Positions 34,170-42,945 of a stretch of 64,000 bases of DNA are shown here, piece after piece. Below the pieces are notes generated by a model. The model searched no databases. It worked only from the letters and a program-made list of their open reading frames with translations, and was not told where the DNA came from. A program made the position numbers and the translations under genes. The stretch spans positions 1,171,985 through 1,235,984 of the forward strand of contig NZ_LT671675.1 of the NCBI RefSeq assembly GCF_900143685.1, written 5' to 3'. Every line of letters starts with the position of its first letter. The stretch's first letter is position 1. This DNA comes from Parolsenella massiliensis. GTDB lineage: Bacteria; Actinomycetota; Coriobacteriia; Coriobacteriales; Atopobiaceae.

Positions 34170-35426
34170 TTACTCCTCCCCAAAGCCAATCTTGGAGCCG
34201 GCGAAGCCGTACCAGGCGCAGAAGGCCAGGCAGGGAACGGCGACGAGCATGGCGACGGACAGGCCGCAGGCATCGCCGATGGCGCTCACGACGACCGGGA
34301 TGATGGCGCCGCCCACGATCGACATCGTGATGATGGACGAGCCGGTCTTGGTCTCGTCGCCGCTCATGCCGCGCAGCGACAGCGAGAAGATCGTCGGGTA
34401 GCCGATGGACATGAACAGGTAGGCTACGACGAACGCGGCGACCGAAACCACGCCAAGGTTCAGAAAGACGAGGAAGAAGCAGACGGCGGCACCCGTCATG
34501 TAGATGCCGAGCAGCTTGCCCGGGTCCTTCTTGGCCAGAAGCGGCGTGGACGCAAAGCGGCCGATGGTGAACAGCAGCGACAGGGCGCTCACGAGGCCCG
34601 TGGCGAGGCTCATCTCAAGGCCGGCAACCTTAGTCGCATACGTGGCGAACAGGGAGAAGCCAACCGTCTGGATGCCCACATAGAAGAACTCGGCAACGAC
34701 GCCAAGCTTGAAGTAGGACTTCTTGAGGGCACCGCCCTTGGCGGACTTCTCGGAGCCGGTCTCCTCGACGTCGTTCGGCGGCGTGGGGAGCTTCACGAAG
34801 ACGAACACAGCGAGCATGATGGCGAGCACGATGGCGATCACGATGTAGATGCCACGGGTGCTGCCCAGGAAGGCCGTCTTGGCCTCGGCGAAACCGGGCT
34901 GGCCGGCGGCGACCGTCGTGCTCAGGATCTGGGCCATGATGAGCGGGCCCACGATGGAACCGACGCCGTTGAACGACTGGGCGAGGTTGAGTCGCATGGA
35001 CTCGTGCTTCTCGTCACCGAGCTTGGTGATGTAGGGGTTGCAGTTGGCCTCGAGCGTGGTGGCGCCAGCGGCAACGACGAACGTGGAGACCAGGAACAGG
35101 GCGAACGAGGCGGCGTTCGTGGCGGGCACCGTGATGATGGAGCCGATCACGAACAGGGCGAGACCGGCGATGACGCCACCCTTGTAGCCGAACTTCTTGG
35201 CGATGGCGCCGGCCGGGATGGCCATGACGAAGTAGGCGCCGTAATAGGCTACCTGCATGAGCGACGTCTGGGTGGTCGTCAGCTCAAGGTAGTTGGCAAT
35301 CGGGGCGTTCAGCGAGCTGACCAGGTTCATGGCCAGGCCCCAGACGAAGAACAGCGAGGTCACGAGAACGATGGCAATGGTTGCCGCAGCGCCCTTGGTG
35401 CTCGCCTTCTTGGCAGAATCAGACAT
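34170..35426 (-). CDS. fucP: L-fucose:H+ symporter-type MFS permease
   Basis: 418-residue, 12-helix major facilitator of the FucP family: FFVWGLAMNL in TM1, QVAYYGAYF, RLNLAQSFNGVGSIVGP and SIGYPTIFSLSLRG near TM10 match E. coli FucP closely. Glu135 of E. coli FucP is conserved in LEANCNP, but the position of Asp46 (NNLNDIL) is serine (MNLVSSL). ATG at 35426 with AGAGGA. It supplies the sugar for the surrounding catabolic genes. A closely related hexose as substrate cannot be excluded. Confidence 0.9.
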   Translation of the reverse strand: MSDSAKKASTKGAAATIAIVLVTSLFFVWGLAMNLVSSLNAPIANYLELTTTQTSLMQVAYYGAYFVMAIPAGAIAKKFGYKGGVIAGLALFVIGSIITVPATNAASFALFLVSTFVVAAGATTLEANCNPYITKLGDEKHESMRLNLAQSFNGVGSIVGPLIMAQILSTTVAAGQPGFAEAKTAFLGSTRGIYIVIAIVLAIMLAVFVFVKLPTPPNDVEETGSEKSAKGGALKKSYFKLGVVAEFFYVGIQTVGFSLFATYATKVAGLEMSLATGLVSALSLLFTIGRFASTPLLAKKDPGKLLGIYMTGAAVCFFLVFLNLGVVSVAAFVVAYLFMSIGYPTIFSLSLRGMSGDETKTGSSIITMSIVGGAIIPVVVSAIGDACGLSVAMLVAVPCLAFCAWYGFAGSKIGFGEE

Positions 35427-35453
35427 GCGTTAAATCCTCTTTCCAAGCCAGAG

Positions 35454-36245
35454 CTAGTCAAGCGCGCGGTCGAGGTTGACGTAGCCGCCGTCGACGTTGC
35501 ACCACTGGCCGGTGGTGTGGCTGGAGCGGTCGGAGAGCAGGAAGCACGTGGTATCGGCGATCTCCTCGGTGGAAGTCATACGGTGCTCCAGCGGGATGCG
35601 GTCCGTGATGAGGGAGAGGCGCTTCTGCTGGGCCTCCTCGTCACCGAAGGTCTTGATCCAGTTGGCGTACAGCGGCGTCCAAGCCTCGGCGACGACGATG
35701 GCGTTGACACGCACGGAGTCGTGGACGAGGGCAGCAGCCCACTCACGGGTGAGGCCGAGGATGGCGCCCTTGGCGGCGGCGTAGGCCGTCGTCTTGCCCT
35801 GGCCGGTGAGGGCGACCTTGGAGGCGATGTTCACGATGGAGCCCTTGGACTCCTTGAGGTACGGGCAGGTCTCGTGGACGAGCTCGAAGTAGTGCGTGAG
35901 GTTGCCGTGCAGGGACTTCTCGAAGTCCTGCCAGCTCGTGGTCTCGAGCTCGAGGTTGTCGTTGCGGCCAGCGTTGTTCACGACGCCGTCGATGTGGCCG
36001 TACTTCTTATAGACCTCCTCGACGATGGGCTTGATGGCGTCGGTGTCGTTGAGGTCGATGTAGTACATCTCGAACGTCTTGGTGATCTCGGAGATCTCGG
36101 CGCGGAACTCGTCCTCGACACCGTCCTTGCGGTTCAGGACCACGGGGATAGCGCCCTCGCGAGCGAGCTGCAGAGCGATGCCCTTGCCGATGCCCTTGAA
36201 GCCACCAGTGACGAAAACGACCTTGCCCTCGAGATGAAGATCCAT
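35454..36245 (-). CDS. SDR-family dehydrogenase, probable L-fucose dehydrogenase
   Basis: 263-residue classical short-chain dehydrogenase. Cofactor loop TGGFKGIGKGIA (residues 15-26), NNAG, and the catalytic YAAAK with the serine of NIASK are intact; the C-terminal CNVDGGYVNLD is standard. In this cluster it should oxidise L-fucose to L-fucono-lactone, the role of the C. jejuni SDR at the matching position. The ATG at 36245 has AAGGAG. About 220 bases separate it from the dehydratase gene upstream; this spacer holds a CCCGGG...CCCGGG hairpin (about 36268-36287). Confidence 0.88.
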   Translation of the reverse strand: MDLHLEGKVVFVTGGFKGIGKGIALQLAREGAIPVVLNRKDGVEDEFRAEISEITKTFEMYYIDLNDTDAIKPIVEEVYKKYGHIDGVVNNAGRNDNLELETTSWQDFEKSLHGNLTHYFELVHETCPYLKESKGSIVNIASKVALTGQGKTTAYAAAKGAILGLTREWAAALVHDSVRVNAIVVAEAWTPLYANWIKTFGDEEAQQKRLSLITDRIPLEHRMTSTEEIADTTCFLLSDRSSHTTGQWCNVDGGYVNLDRALD

Positions 36246-36466
36246 GATGCACTCCTTCTTGATTGGCCCGGGTGTCCCTTCCCGGGGTTTGCCTTTGGCG
36301 CAGTTGGGGGTCCGCGCCGTATGTATCACGCGGGTTGCCCGCGATGATGCCTTGCTTGGTGCCTGTGCCCAAAGGTGTCAAAGCCCTTTGAGCCGCTCCT
36401 GGAGAGGTTGGTGTGGCTCGGTCCCCTGGAAGGGGTTGGAGGCCGGGCCCCATGGACGCGACGCGA

Positions 36467-37981
36467 CTACATGTAGTTACACAGGTGCGGCAGCGCCGTC
36501 TCGGTGTAGCCGAGCGCCTCGGCGCACGTGGGCTCGCCGTTGCACACGGCGATGATCTGGTCGATGAGACGGTCACGCATCTCCTCCATGGACTGCGGCC
36601 CATAAATCGTGGCCTGCGCGTCGAAGTCGATGTTGTCAGCCATGGTCTTTGCCGTGCGGCCGTTGGCGGTGATACGAAGCACCGGCGCGATGGCGTTGCC
36701 CGTGGGCGTGCCAAGGCCCGTCGAGAAGATCACGAGCTGGCAGCCGCCGGCGATGATGCCGCCCACGCTGGACGGGTCGTTTCCCGGGGTGTCCATGATG
36801 ACGAGGCCCTCGTGGCTCTTGAGGGGCGCGGCGTAGGGGTAGACGGCGTTGATGGGGCTGTGGCCGGCCTTGTGGATGCAGCCGAGCGACTTCTCCTCGA
36901 GCGTCGTGAGGCCGCCGGCCATGTTGCCGGGGCTGGGGTTGCCCTCGCGCATCTCGGCGCCGAACATCTGCACGTACTTCTCGTAGTCGCGCACAATCTT
37001 GAGCACCTGCTCGCCCACCTCGGGCGTTGCGGCACGACGGGCCAGGATGTGCTCGCCGCCGAACAGCTCGGGCGTCTCGCACAGCACGGTCGTGGCGCCC
37101 TGAGAGACCATCCAGTCGGACACCTCGCCGATGAGCGGGTTGGAGCCCAGGCCGCTCGAGGTGTCCGAGCCACCGCAGTTCGTGCCAAAGATGAGCTCGG
37201 AGACGGGCACGTCCTCGCGCTCGCAGGCGCTGGCGGCACGCACGAGCTCGCGGGCGATGCGCGTGCCCTCCTCGACGGCCTTGATGGAGCCGCCGACCCT
37301 CTGGATGACGAGCGAGCGGATGGGCTTGTCGCAGCGCTTGCGGATGGCGTCGACCACCAGGTCGTTCTGACAGCCCTCGCAGCCGAGAGACACGGCCAGG
37401 ACGGCGTAGACGTTGGGGTTGGCGGCAAGGCCGGCCAGCGTGTCGAGCGTGAGCTGCTGGTCGACGTTCACCTGGCTGCAGCCATTCTGGTTGTGGAACG
37501 TCACGCAGCCGGAGACGGCGCGGGCGATGCGCTCGGTGGTGTCGGAGGCACAGATGCTCGTGGGGAGCACGAGCACGTGGTTGCGGATGCCCACCTGGCC
37601 GTCGGCGCGACGGTAGCCGCGGAAGGTGCGCGTGGACTTGGGCGCGACGGCGGGGGCCACGACGTCGGAGGCGGCGCTTGCCACGTCGTTGGCGTCGGCG
37701 TCCTTGAGGTCATCGGAGCTCGCGCAGTTGTGCGTATGGACGTGCTCACCCGCGGCGATGTCTGCCGTGGCGACGCCGATGAACTCGCCGTACTTGATGA
37801 CCTTCTCGCCACGCTTGATGTCGGTACGGGCGATCTTGTGGAACAGCGGGATGTGCTCGCGGGTCACGACATGGCCCTCGCCGCCACCCGGGAGCGGGTA
37901 GGCGACGTCCACGCCGGCCTCGAGCTCGTGAATGGCAACGACGACGTTGTCCAACTCGTCGATGATGACGCCGTTTCTCAT
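36467..37981 (-). CDS. UxaA/altronate dehydratase family, probable L-fuconate dehydratase
   Basis: 504 residues with the two parts of UxaA-type enzymes: an N-terminal SAF domain (about 1-95, ending EHVHTHNC) and the large C-terminal hydro-lyase domain with GCSQ, SLGCEGCQ, GTNCGGSD and MDTPGND motifs; cysteines probably bind iron. It dehydrates a sugar acid, here presumably L-fuconate to 2-keto-3-deoxy-L-fuconate. The start at 37981 follows GGAGG. It is the first gene after the divergent IclR gene, behind a promoter with an embedded operator. In C. jejuni the equivalent is split into two genes; here it is one. Confidence 0.87.
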   Translation of the reverse strand: MRNGVIIDELDNVVVAIHELEAGVDVAYPLPGGGEGHVVTREHIPLFHKIARTDIKRGEKVIKYGEFIGVATADIAAGEHVHTHNCASSDDLKDADANDVASAASDVVAPAVAPKSTRTFRGYRRADGQVGIRNHVLVLPTSICASDTTERIARAVSGCVTFHNQNGCSQVNVDQQLTLDTLAGLAANPNVYAVLAVSLGCEGCQNDLVVDAIRKRCDKPIRSLVIQRVGGSIKAVEEGTRIARELVRAASACEREDVPVSELIFGTNCGGSDTSSGLGSNPLIGEVSDWMVSQGATTVLCETPELFGGEHILARRAATPEVGEQVLKIVRDYEKYVQMFGAEMREGNPSPGNMAGGLTTLEEKSLGCIHKAGHSPINAVYPYAAPLKSHEGLVIMDTPGNDPSSVGGIIAGGCQLVIFSTGLGTPTGNAIAPVLRITANGRTAKTMADNIDFDAQATIYGPQSMEEMRDRLIDQIIAVCNGEPTCAEALGYTETALPHLCNYM

Positions 37982-38075
37982 GGGCAGTCCTCCCTCGGTA
38001 TGGGACGGGCCGCACTCCATCCGAGCCAGACGCGAGGCCAACGTGGCACTCGCTGGGGTTGCCTGGATCTCGTTT

Positions 38076-38109
38076 GTTCGGATATGCGAACCTCGTTCCC
38101 AAATTGCAA
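38076..38109 (-). promoter_or_regulatory. Promoter of the fucose operon with embedded GTTCG-N6-CGAAC operator
   Basis: Minus-strand TTGCAA (38104-38109), 17 bases and CATATC (38081-38086) form the promoter of the dehydratase gene. The palindrome GTTCGGATATGCGAAC (38076-38091) has its six-base core exactly on the -10. A bound repressor would block RNA polymerase. Confidence 0.65.
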
Positions 38110-38174
38110 CTGTACGTTAAAGCCTACGATGGCCGTGTGGTTTCGCGACCCAGCCGGCATCCGTGGACGGTAGG

Positions 38175-38208
38175 TTATTCTCTGCGAACGGTGTTCGTAT
38201 TTGCGAAC
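38175..38208 (+). promoter_or_regulatory. Promoter of the IclR gene with the same operator
   Basis: TTATTC (38175-38180), 17 bases and TATTTG (38198-38203) point toward the IclR gene. GTTCGTATTTGCGAAC (38193-38208) again centres on the -10, and an outward copy CGAACGGTGTTCG (38185-38197) abuts it. The symmetry with the site at 38076 suggests one regulator, most simply the IclR protein, controlling both directions. The other bases of this 348-base spacer show no gene. Confidence 0.6.
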
Positions 38209-38329
38209 ATCTACCGTCAGTGGTAAGAATAGGTTCGGAACTTGATGCGGTCAAGTCGCCACATGGGGCGCACACGTATGATCGCAAGGCACATGAGCTG
38301 GGAGTTTGTCCCAAGGGAGCACAGAAGAG

Positions 38330-39091
38330 ATGGCAACAGCTACAGAAAAGCCCCAGCACCGCTCGACGATGCGCGTCCTCGACATCCTCGAGACGCTCGC
38401 GAACGCCTCTGGCGGCCTCACGATGGCGGAGATCTGCCGCGAGGTGGGGGCGCCAAAGGGCAGCCTCTCCCCCATCCTCCACACGATGGCGGACACCAGC
38501 TACGTCGCCTACGACGACGCCACAAAGCGCTACTCCATCGGCCTCAAGACCTATCTGCTTGGCAAGTCGTTCGACCGCGAGAGTACCTCGATGAGCCTGT
38601 TCATGGCCGCGATGCGAGGCGTCACGAACGCCTGCGGCGAGACCTGCCAGCTCGGCGTCCTCGACCACGGGCGCGTGCTCTACATCGCCAAGGTCGACTC
38701 GCCCCAGCCCGTGCGGCTCACCTCGAGCATCGGCAAGACGCTGCCGGTCCACTACACGGCCATCGGCAAGGTGCTCGTGAGCGAGCTTGACGACGACGAG
38801 GTGCGCGTCATGCTCCCCGAGCCTCTCGAGCGTCCCACGGCGGCGACCGTGGACAGCGTCGACGAGTTTCTCGCACAGCTTGCCGAGGTGAGACGCGAGG
38901 GGTTTGCGTATGACCGCGAGGAGGCCACGGAGGCCGTCCAGTGCATCGGCGTGGGCGTGCGCAGGCACGGTGTCATCAAGTACGGGCTGTCCGTGACGAC
39001 GCCCTCCTACCGCCTCACGGACGAGAAGTGCGCCCGCATCAAGGAGGCGCTCGCCCGCGCCAAGTGTCACCTGGAGCGCGCGCTGGCATAG
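38330..39091 (+). CDS. IclR-family transcriptional regulator of the fucose cluster
   Basis: 253 residues: N-terminal winged helix (RVLDILETLANASGGLTMAEI, then GAPKGSLSPILHTM) and the C-terminal IclR effector domain (SSIGKTLPVHYTAIGKVL, then EAVQCIGVGVR). It is divergent from the dehydratase gene, as Cj0480c is in Campylobacter. ATG at 38330; the ribosome site is weak (AGAAGAG), and a TTG at 38306 with GGGAG is an alternative start. It probably represses the operon and itself until L-fucose or a pathway intermediate is present. Confidence 0.92.
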   Translation: MATATEKPQHRSTMRVLDILETLANASGGLTMAEICREVGAPKGSLSPILHTMADTSYVAYDDATKRYSIGLKTYLLGKSFDRESTSMSLFMAAMRGVTNACGETCQLGVLDHGRVLYIAKVDSPQPVRLTSSIGKTLPVHYTAIGKVLVSELDDDEVRVMLPEPLERPTAATVDSVDEFLAQLAEVRREGFAYDREEATEAVQCIGVGVRRHGVIKYGLSVTTPSYRLTDEKCARIKEALARAKCHLERALA

Positions 39092-39142
39092 ACGGTGCGG
39101 GGCCGGCACACCTGGGAATCATCCGCGGGAATCGCCTGTGGC

Positions 39143-39212
39143 GCAAACTACGCAGCTTTTGCCTTGTTGGCCGCCTTTTCGGCCGAATCCAGGCTAATGC
39201 TGCGTAGTTTGT
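39143..39212. repeat. 70-bp palindromic repeat, family B copy 1
   Basis: GCAAACTACGCAGCTTTTGCCT (split here as 39143-39164) pairs with 39191-39212 with three mismatches, around a GGCC-rich centre. A second 70-bp copy is at 47717-47786. It lies between convergent IclR and YerC genes. Confidence 0.8.
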
Positions 39213-39233
39213 TGCGAGTGGGACGGGGAGCGG

Positions 39234-39536
39234 CTACCTCTCGCCGGCCGCCAGGTTGTCGAGCACGGCGCGATAGCCGCCAGCGGCGCCATTCAGGCAC
39301 TTGGAGACACGGCTGACCGTGGTGGACGAGGCGCCCGTCTGCTCCTGGACTGACAGGTAGGACTCCCCCGCGTCGAGCAGACGCGCCACCTCAAGGCGCT
39401 GGGAGAGGTCCTCTATCTCGCGAGGGGTGCACAGGTCCATGAGGAACGCCTCGATCTGCCCGGGGTTGTCCAGTCCGTCGATGGCCCTCACGAGCATCCT
39501 CGCGGGCTCCGTGTCCAAGACCTCCCGAGCGTCCAT
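39234..39536 (-). CDS. YerC/YecD-type TrpR-related DNA-binding protein
   Basis: 100 residues of the TrpR-like superfamily: FLMDLCTPREIEDLSQRLEV and YLSVQEQTGASSTTVSRVSK form the helix-turn-helix that matches the YerC/YecD subfamily. These are small regulators of uncertain target, often in Firmicutes and Coriobacteriia. The ATG at 39536 has AAGGAGG. A perfect palindrome 60 bases upstream may be its own operator. Confidence 0.88.
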   Translation of the reverse strand: MDAREVLDTEPARMLVRAIDGLDNPGQIEAFLMDLCTPREIEDLSQRLEVARLLDAGESYLSVQEQTGASSTTVSRVSKCLNGAAGGYRAVLDNLAAGER

Positions 39537-39595
39537 GTGCCCCTCCTTGCGCGGCGTGCCGACGCGCAGCCCATGCCACGCATCATCGATGCACT

Positions 39596-39615
39596 CACTT
39601 TAGCGCATTAAAGTG
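39596..39615. promoter_or_regulatory. Perfect 7-bp inverted repeat upstream of the YerC gene
   Basis: CACTTTA-N6-TAAAGTG (39596-39615) lies in the spacer between the holin-like gene and the YerC-type gene. TrpR relatives bind short palindromes of this size, so autoregulation is plausible, but it is only a positional inference. Confidence 0.45.
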
Positions 39616-39644
39616 CCACGCGCAGGGACGGGCGCGCGCAGGCG

Positions 39645-40001
39645 CTACTTGATGACGCCGCCCAGCAGCATCGTGACGAGAGACACGATGAGCGCGCCGA
39701 GAAACGCCGCACCAAAGCCATCGACGAGGATGCCCGCATGCGTGATGTTCCTCGAGAGGTAGCCGGCGAGCTCGAGCATGAACGCGTTGATGACGAGCGA
39801 GAAAAGCCCCAGCGAGATGATGGTGAGGGGAAATCCCAGCACCTTGAGCACCGGCTTCACGAGCGCGTTCACGATGGCAAGAAACAGCGCCGTGAAGATG
39901 GGCGCGGCATACGTGCCGCCCACGACCTCGATGCCCGGGACGAGCCAGATGGCCACGCCCACGGCGATGGACCCCACAAGCCACTTTGCGATGAATCCCA
40001 T
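39645..40001 (-). CDS. Phage holin family 4 / YvlD-type small membrane protein
   Basis: 118 residues with four predicted membrane helices and the conserved NALVKPVLKVLGFPLTIISLG core of PF04020. Despite the name most chromosomal members are not phage genes; YvlD relatives belong to envelope-stress operons. The ATG at 40001 has AAGGAG. No phage gene is nearby, so a membrane/envelope role is more likely than lysis. Confidence 0.88.
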   Translation of the reverse strand: MGFIAKWLVGSIAVGVAIWLVPGIEVVGGTYAAPIFTALFLAIVNALVKPVLKVLGFPLTIISLGLFSLVINAFMLELAGYLSRNITHAGILVDGFGAAFLGALIVSLVTMLLGGVIK

Positions 40002-40069
40002 GGTTCTCCTTATGCTCCGGCGGGCAGCAGACAGGCGCCCACAGAAGGCAGGCGCCGCCCGCGACTCCC

Positions 40070-42334
40070 CTATTTCTTCCTCGGCTTGTACCTGCGGCGC
40101 GTTGCGTGGGCGCTGCCCTTGCGGGCACCGGCCTTGAGGCGGGCCATGACCTCGTCCTCCGTGGTGCCCTCGACGCGGCTGCGAAGCTCCACGAGCTGGT
40201 CGCGCAGCTCGGCGGCGCGCTCGAAGTCCATGGCCTCGCTCGAGGCGGCCATGTCTGCCTCGAGCGTCTCCATGAGCCTCGTGAGCTCCTCGCGCGGCAG
40301 CTTTCTCGCAAGCTCGTTTGCCACGGAGCGCGCCGTGACCTCGCTCTTGGCGCGCGCGTCGCTCTCCACGCCGGCCAGGCTCTCGAACGCGCCGTGGCTG
40401 CCCGTACCATGGCGGTCGCGCGTCTTGTCGCCAAGCGTCTCGTCGGCCTCCTCGATGAAGCTAGAGATGTCGGCGATGGACTTGCTCACCGTCTTGGGCA
40501 CGATGCCGTGCTCGGCGTTGTAGGCCTCCTGCAGCTCGCGGCGGCGCCTCGTCTCGTCGATGGCGACGCGCATGGAGTCGGTCACGCGGTCTGCGTACAT
40601 GACCACCTCGCCGTGGGCGTTACGCGCCGCGCGGCCCATCGTCTGGATGAGCGAGCGTCGGTTGCGCAGGAATCCCTCCTTGTCCGCGTCCAGGATTGCC
40701 ACGAGCGACACCTCGGGGATGTCGAGGCCCTCACGCAGCAGGTTGATGCCCACAAGCACGTCGATCTTTCCCGTGCGCAGATCTCGGATGATGTCCACGC
40801 GGTCGAGCGTGGCAGTGTCGGAGTGCATGTAGTTGACCTTGAAGCCCTCGTCGAGCAGGTGGTCGGTGAGGTCCTCAGCCATGCGCTTGGTGAGCGTGGT
40901 CACGAGCACGCGCTCGTGCTTGGCCACGCGCGCACGAATCTCCTCGGTGAGGTCGTCTATCTGGCCGCGAATGGGTCGCACGTCGATCTTTGGGTCGAGA
41001 AGGCCCGTGGGGCGGATGATCTGCTCCACCGTCTGCCGGCTCACCTGCTCCTCGTAGTCACCCGGCGTGGCCGAGACGTAGAGGAACTGCGGCACGCGCG
41101 CCTCGAACTCGTCGAACCGAAGCGGGCGATTGTCGAGCGCGCTCGGCAGACGAAAGCCATGCTCCACGAGCGTGATCTTGCGTGAGCGGTCCCCCTCGTG
41201 CATACCGCGGATCTGCGGCACCGTCACGTGGGACTCGTCGATGATGCAGAGCATGTCCTTGGGGAAGTAGTCGATGAGCGTGTAGGGAGGCTCGCCGGGC
41301 TTGCGGCCGTCCAGGTGGCGCGAGTAGTTCTCGATGCCGTTGCAGAAGCCCATCGTCTCGAGCATCTCGAGGTCATAGGCCGTGCGCTCGCGCAGGCGCT
41401 GCGCCTCGAGCAGCTTATCGGAGGCCTTGAGCTGGGCCAGGCGCTCCGTGAGCTCGGCGTTGATCGTGTCGAGCGCGTGGTTGATCTTGGGGCGTTCGGT
41501 GACGTAGTGGCTCGCCGGCCAGATGGGAATGGCGTCGTACTCGCGGATGAGCTCGCCGGTGACCTCGTCGATCTCTGCGATGAGCTCCACCTCGTCGCCA
41601 AAGAACTCGATGCGCAGGGGGTGCTCGGCATAGGGCGGGAACACGTCCACGCGTTCGCCGCGCACGCGGAAGCACCCACGCGCGAGGTCCACGTCATTGC
41701 GGTCGTACTGGATGTCGATGAGGGCATGGATCAGGTCGTCGCGCTCGAGCGGCTCGTCCTTGGAGACGTTGGGGGCAAGGCCCGCGTAGTCCTCGGGGCT
41801 GCCGATGCCGTAGATGCAGCTCACCGAGGCCACGCAGATGACGTCACGGCGCGAGAGCAGGCTTGCCGTGGCCTGGTGGCGCAGCTTCTCGACCTCCTCG
41901 TTGATGGAGGAGTCCTTCTCGATGTAGGTGTCTGACTGCGGGACGTAGGCCTCGGGCTGGTAGTAGTCGTAGTAAGAGACGAAGTAGACCACGGCGTTGT
42001 TGGGGAACAGCTCGCGCATCTCGCTGGCCACCTGGGCGGCAAGCGTCTTGTTGGGCTCGAGGATGAGCGTGGGCTTGTTCACGGCCTCGATGGTCTTGGC
42101 CATGGTGAACGTCTTGCCCGAGCCCGTGACGCCCATAAGCGTCTGGTAGCGCATGCCCTCCTCGATGCCCTGCGCCAGCTTCTCTATGGCCTGGGGCTGG
42201 TCGCCCGCCGGCTCAAAGCGCGAGACCACCTTGAGCGGGGTTCCCTCGCCCTGGACGCCAAATCGACGAAGCTCGGCATCCACATGGCCCGTGACCTGGG
42301 GCGCATTGGTGTCCGCGGTTTTACTTGCAGTCAT
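40070..42334 (-). CDS. uvrB: Excinuclease ABC subunit B
   Basis: Damage-verifying helicase of nucleotide excision repair, 754 residues. Walker A GVTGSGKT (68-75), the beta-hairpin [19 protein letters not shown] (Walker B), [15 protein letters not shown] and QTMGRAARN are all present, followed by a C-terminal UVR domain ([14 protein letters not shown]) and a short basic tail RRRYKPRKK. It is somewhat longer than most UvrB because of N-terminal and tail extensions. Its ATG (42334) overlaps the coaE stop by 14 bases with GGGGAG upstream, so it is coupled to coaE. Confidence 0.97.
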   Translation of the reverse strand: MTASKTADTNAPQVTGHVDAELRRFGVQGEGTPLKVVSRFEPAGDQPQAIEKLAQGIEEGMRYQTLMGVTGSGKTFTMAKTIEAVNKPTLILEPNKTLAAQVASEMRELFPNNAVVYFVSYYDYYQPEAYVPQSDTYIEKDSSINEEVEKLRHQATASLLSRRDVICVASVSCIYGIGSPEDYAGLAPNVSKDEPLERDDLIHALIDIQYDRNDVDLARGCFRVRGERVDVFPPYAEHPLRIEFFGDEVELIAEIDEVTGELIREYDAIPIWPASHYVTERPKINHALDTINAELTERLAQLKASDKLLEAQRLRERTAYDLEMLETMGFCNGIENYSRHLDGRKPGEPPYTLIDYFPKDMLCIIDESHVTVPQIRGMHEGDRSRKITLVEHGFRLPSALDNRPLRFDEFEARVPQFLYVSATPGDYEEQVSRQTVEQIIRPTGLLDPKIDVRPIRGQIDDLTEEIRARVAKHERVLVTTLTKRMAEDLTDHLLDEGFKVNYMHSDTATLDRVDIIRDLRTGKIDVLVGINLLREGLDIPEVSLVAILDADKEGFLRNRRSLIQTMGRAARNAHGEVVMYADRVTDSMRVAIDETRRRRELQEAYNAEHGIVPKTVSKSIADISSFIEEADETLGDKTRDRHGTGSHGAFESLAGVESDARAKSEVTARSVANELARKLPREELTRLMETLEADMAASSEAMDFERAAELRDQLVELRSRVEGTTEDEVMARLKAGARKGSAHATRRRYKPRKK

Positions 42335-42941
42335 GGCCACTCCCCATGACGGTCTGCCACCATGCGTCGACCGCGCGCGCGAGCGCCTCCTCGTCCCCGT
42401 CGTTCTCGATGACGTGGGTGGCGTGCGCGCGCAGGTAGTCGTCCGTGGCCTGGCGTGCCACGCGGGCGTCGAAGTCCTCGCCGTCCATGCCGCGGCCACA
42501 GGCGCGCTCGCGGCGAAGCGAAAGCGGGGCGCAGACCACCAGGACGTCATCGGCCAGGGGCAGCAGGTCCTCCACGCGGTCGAGCAACGGGACCTCCACG
42601 ACCGCAAGCGCGGGCTTGGTTGCCGCACAGCACGAGTTGGTAAGGATCTGCGCCAGGCGCTCGCGGATGGCCGGCATCTCGATGGCCTCGAGGCGCTCCG
42701 TGGCTTCTGCCGAGGCAAACGCACGCACGGCAAGGCCCAGGCGGTCGAGCTCGCCCGACTCTGGGTCAATGAGGTCATCGCCGAACTCGGCGGCCACCTG
42801 CGCAAGTACGGGGCTGCCACTCTCGAGCACCTCTCGAGACACCTGGTCCAGATCACACAGCCAGGCGCCGCGCTCGTGGAGCATGCGCGCCACGGTCGAC
42901 TTGCCCGAGGCGATGCCGCCCGCAAGAAACGTCGTATGCAT
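42321..42941 (-). CDS. coaE: Dephospho-CoA kinase
   Basis: Last step of coenzyme A synthesis, 206 residues. P-loop GGIASGKST (8-16), [12 protein letters not shown], and VVEVPLL are the CoaE signatures. The start at 42941 is four bases after the stop of the upstream zinc ribbon gene, inside the same operon as uvrB. A longer open frame exists but has no better start. Confidence 0.95.
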   Translation of the reverse strand: MHTTFLAGGIASGKSTVARMLHERGAWLCDLDQVSREVLESGSPVLAQVAAEFGDDLIDPESGELDRLGLAVRAFASAEATERLEAIEMPAIRERLAQILTNSCCAATKPALAVVEVPLLDRVEDLLPLADDVLVVCAPLSLRRERACGRGMDGEDFDARVARQATDDYLRAHATHVIENDGDEEALARAVDAWWQTVMGSGHDCK

Positions 42942-42945
42942 GGGC

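Noticed and set aside
39645-40001. Prophage signal from the holin-named protein
   Set aside because: PF04020 members are mostly chromosomal membrane proteins; no endolysin, capsid, portal or integrase genes lie near.
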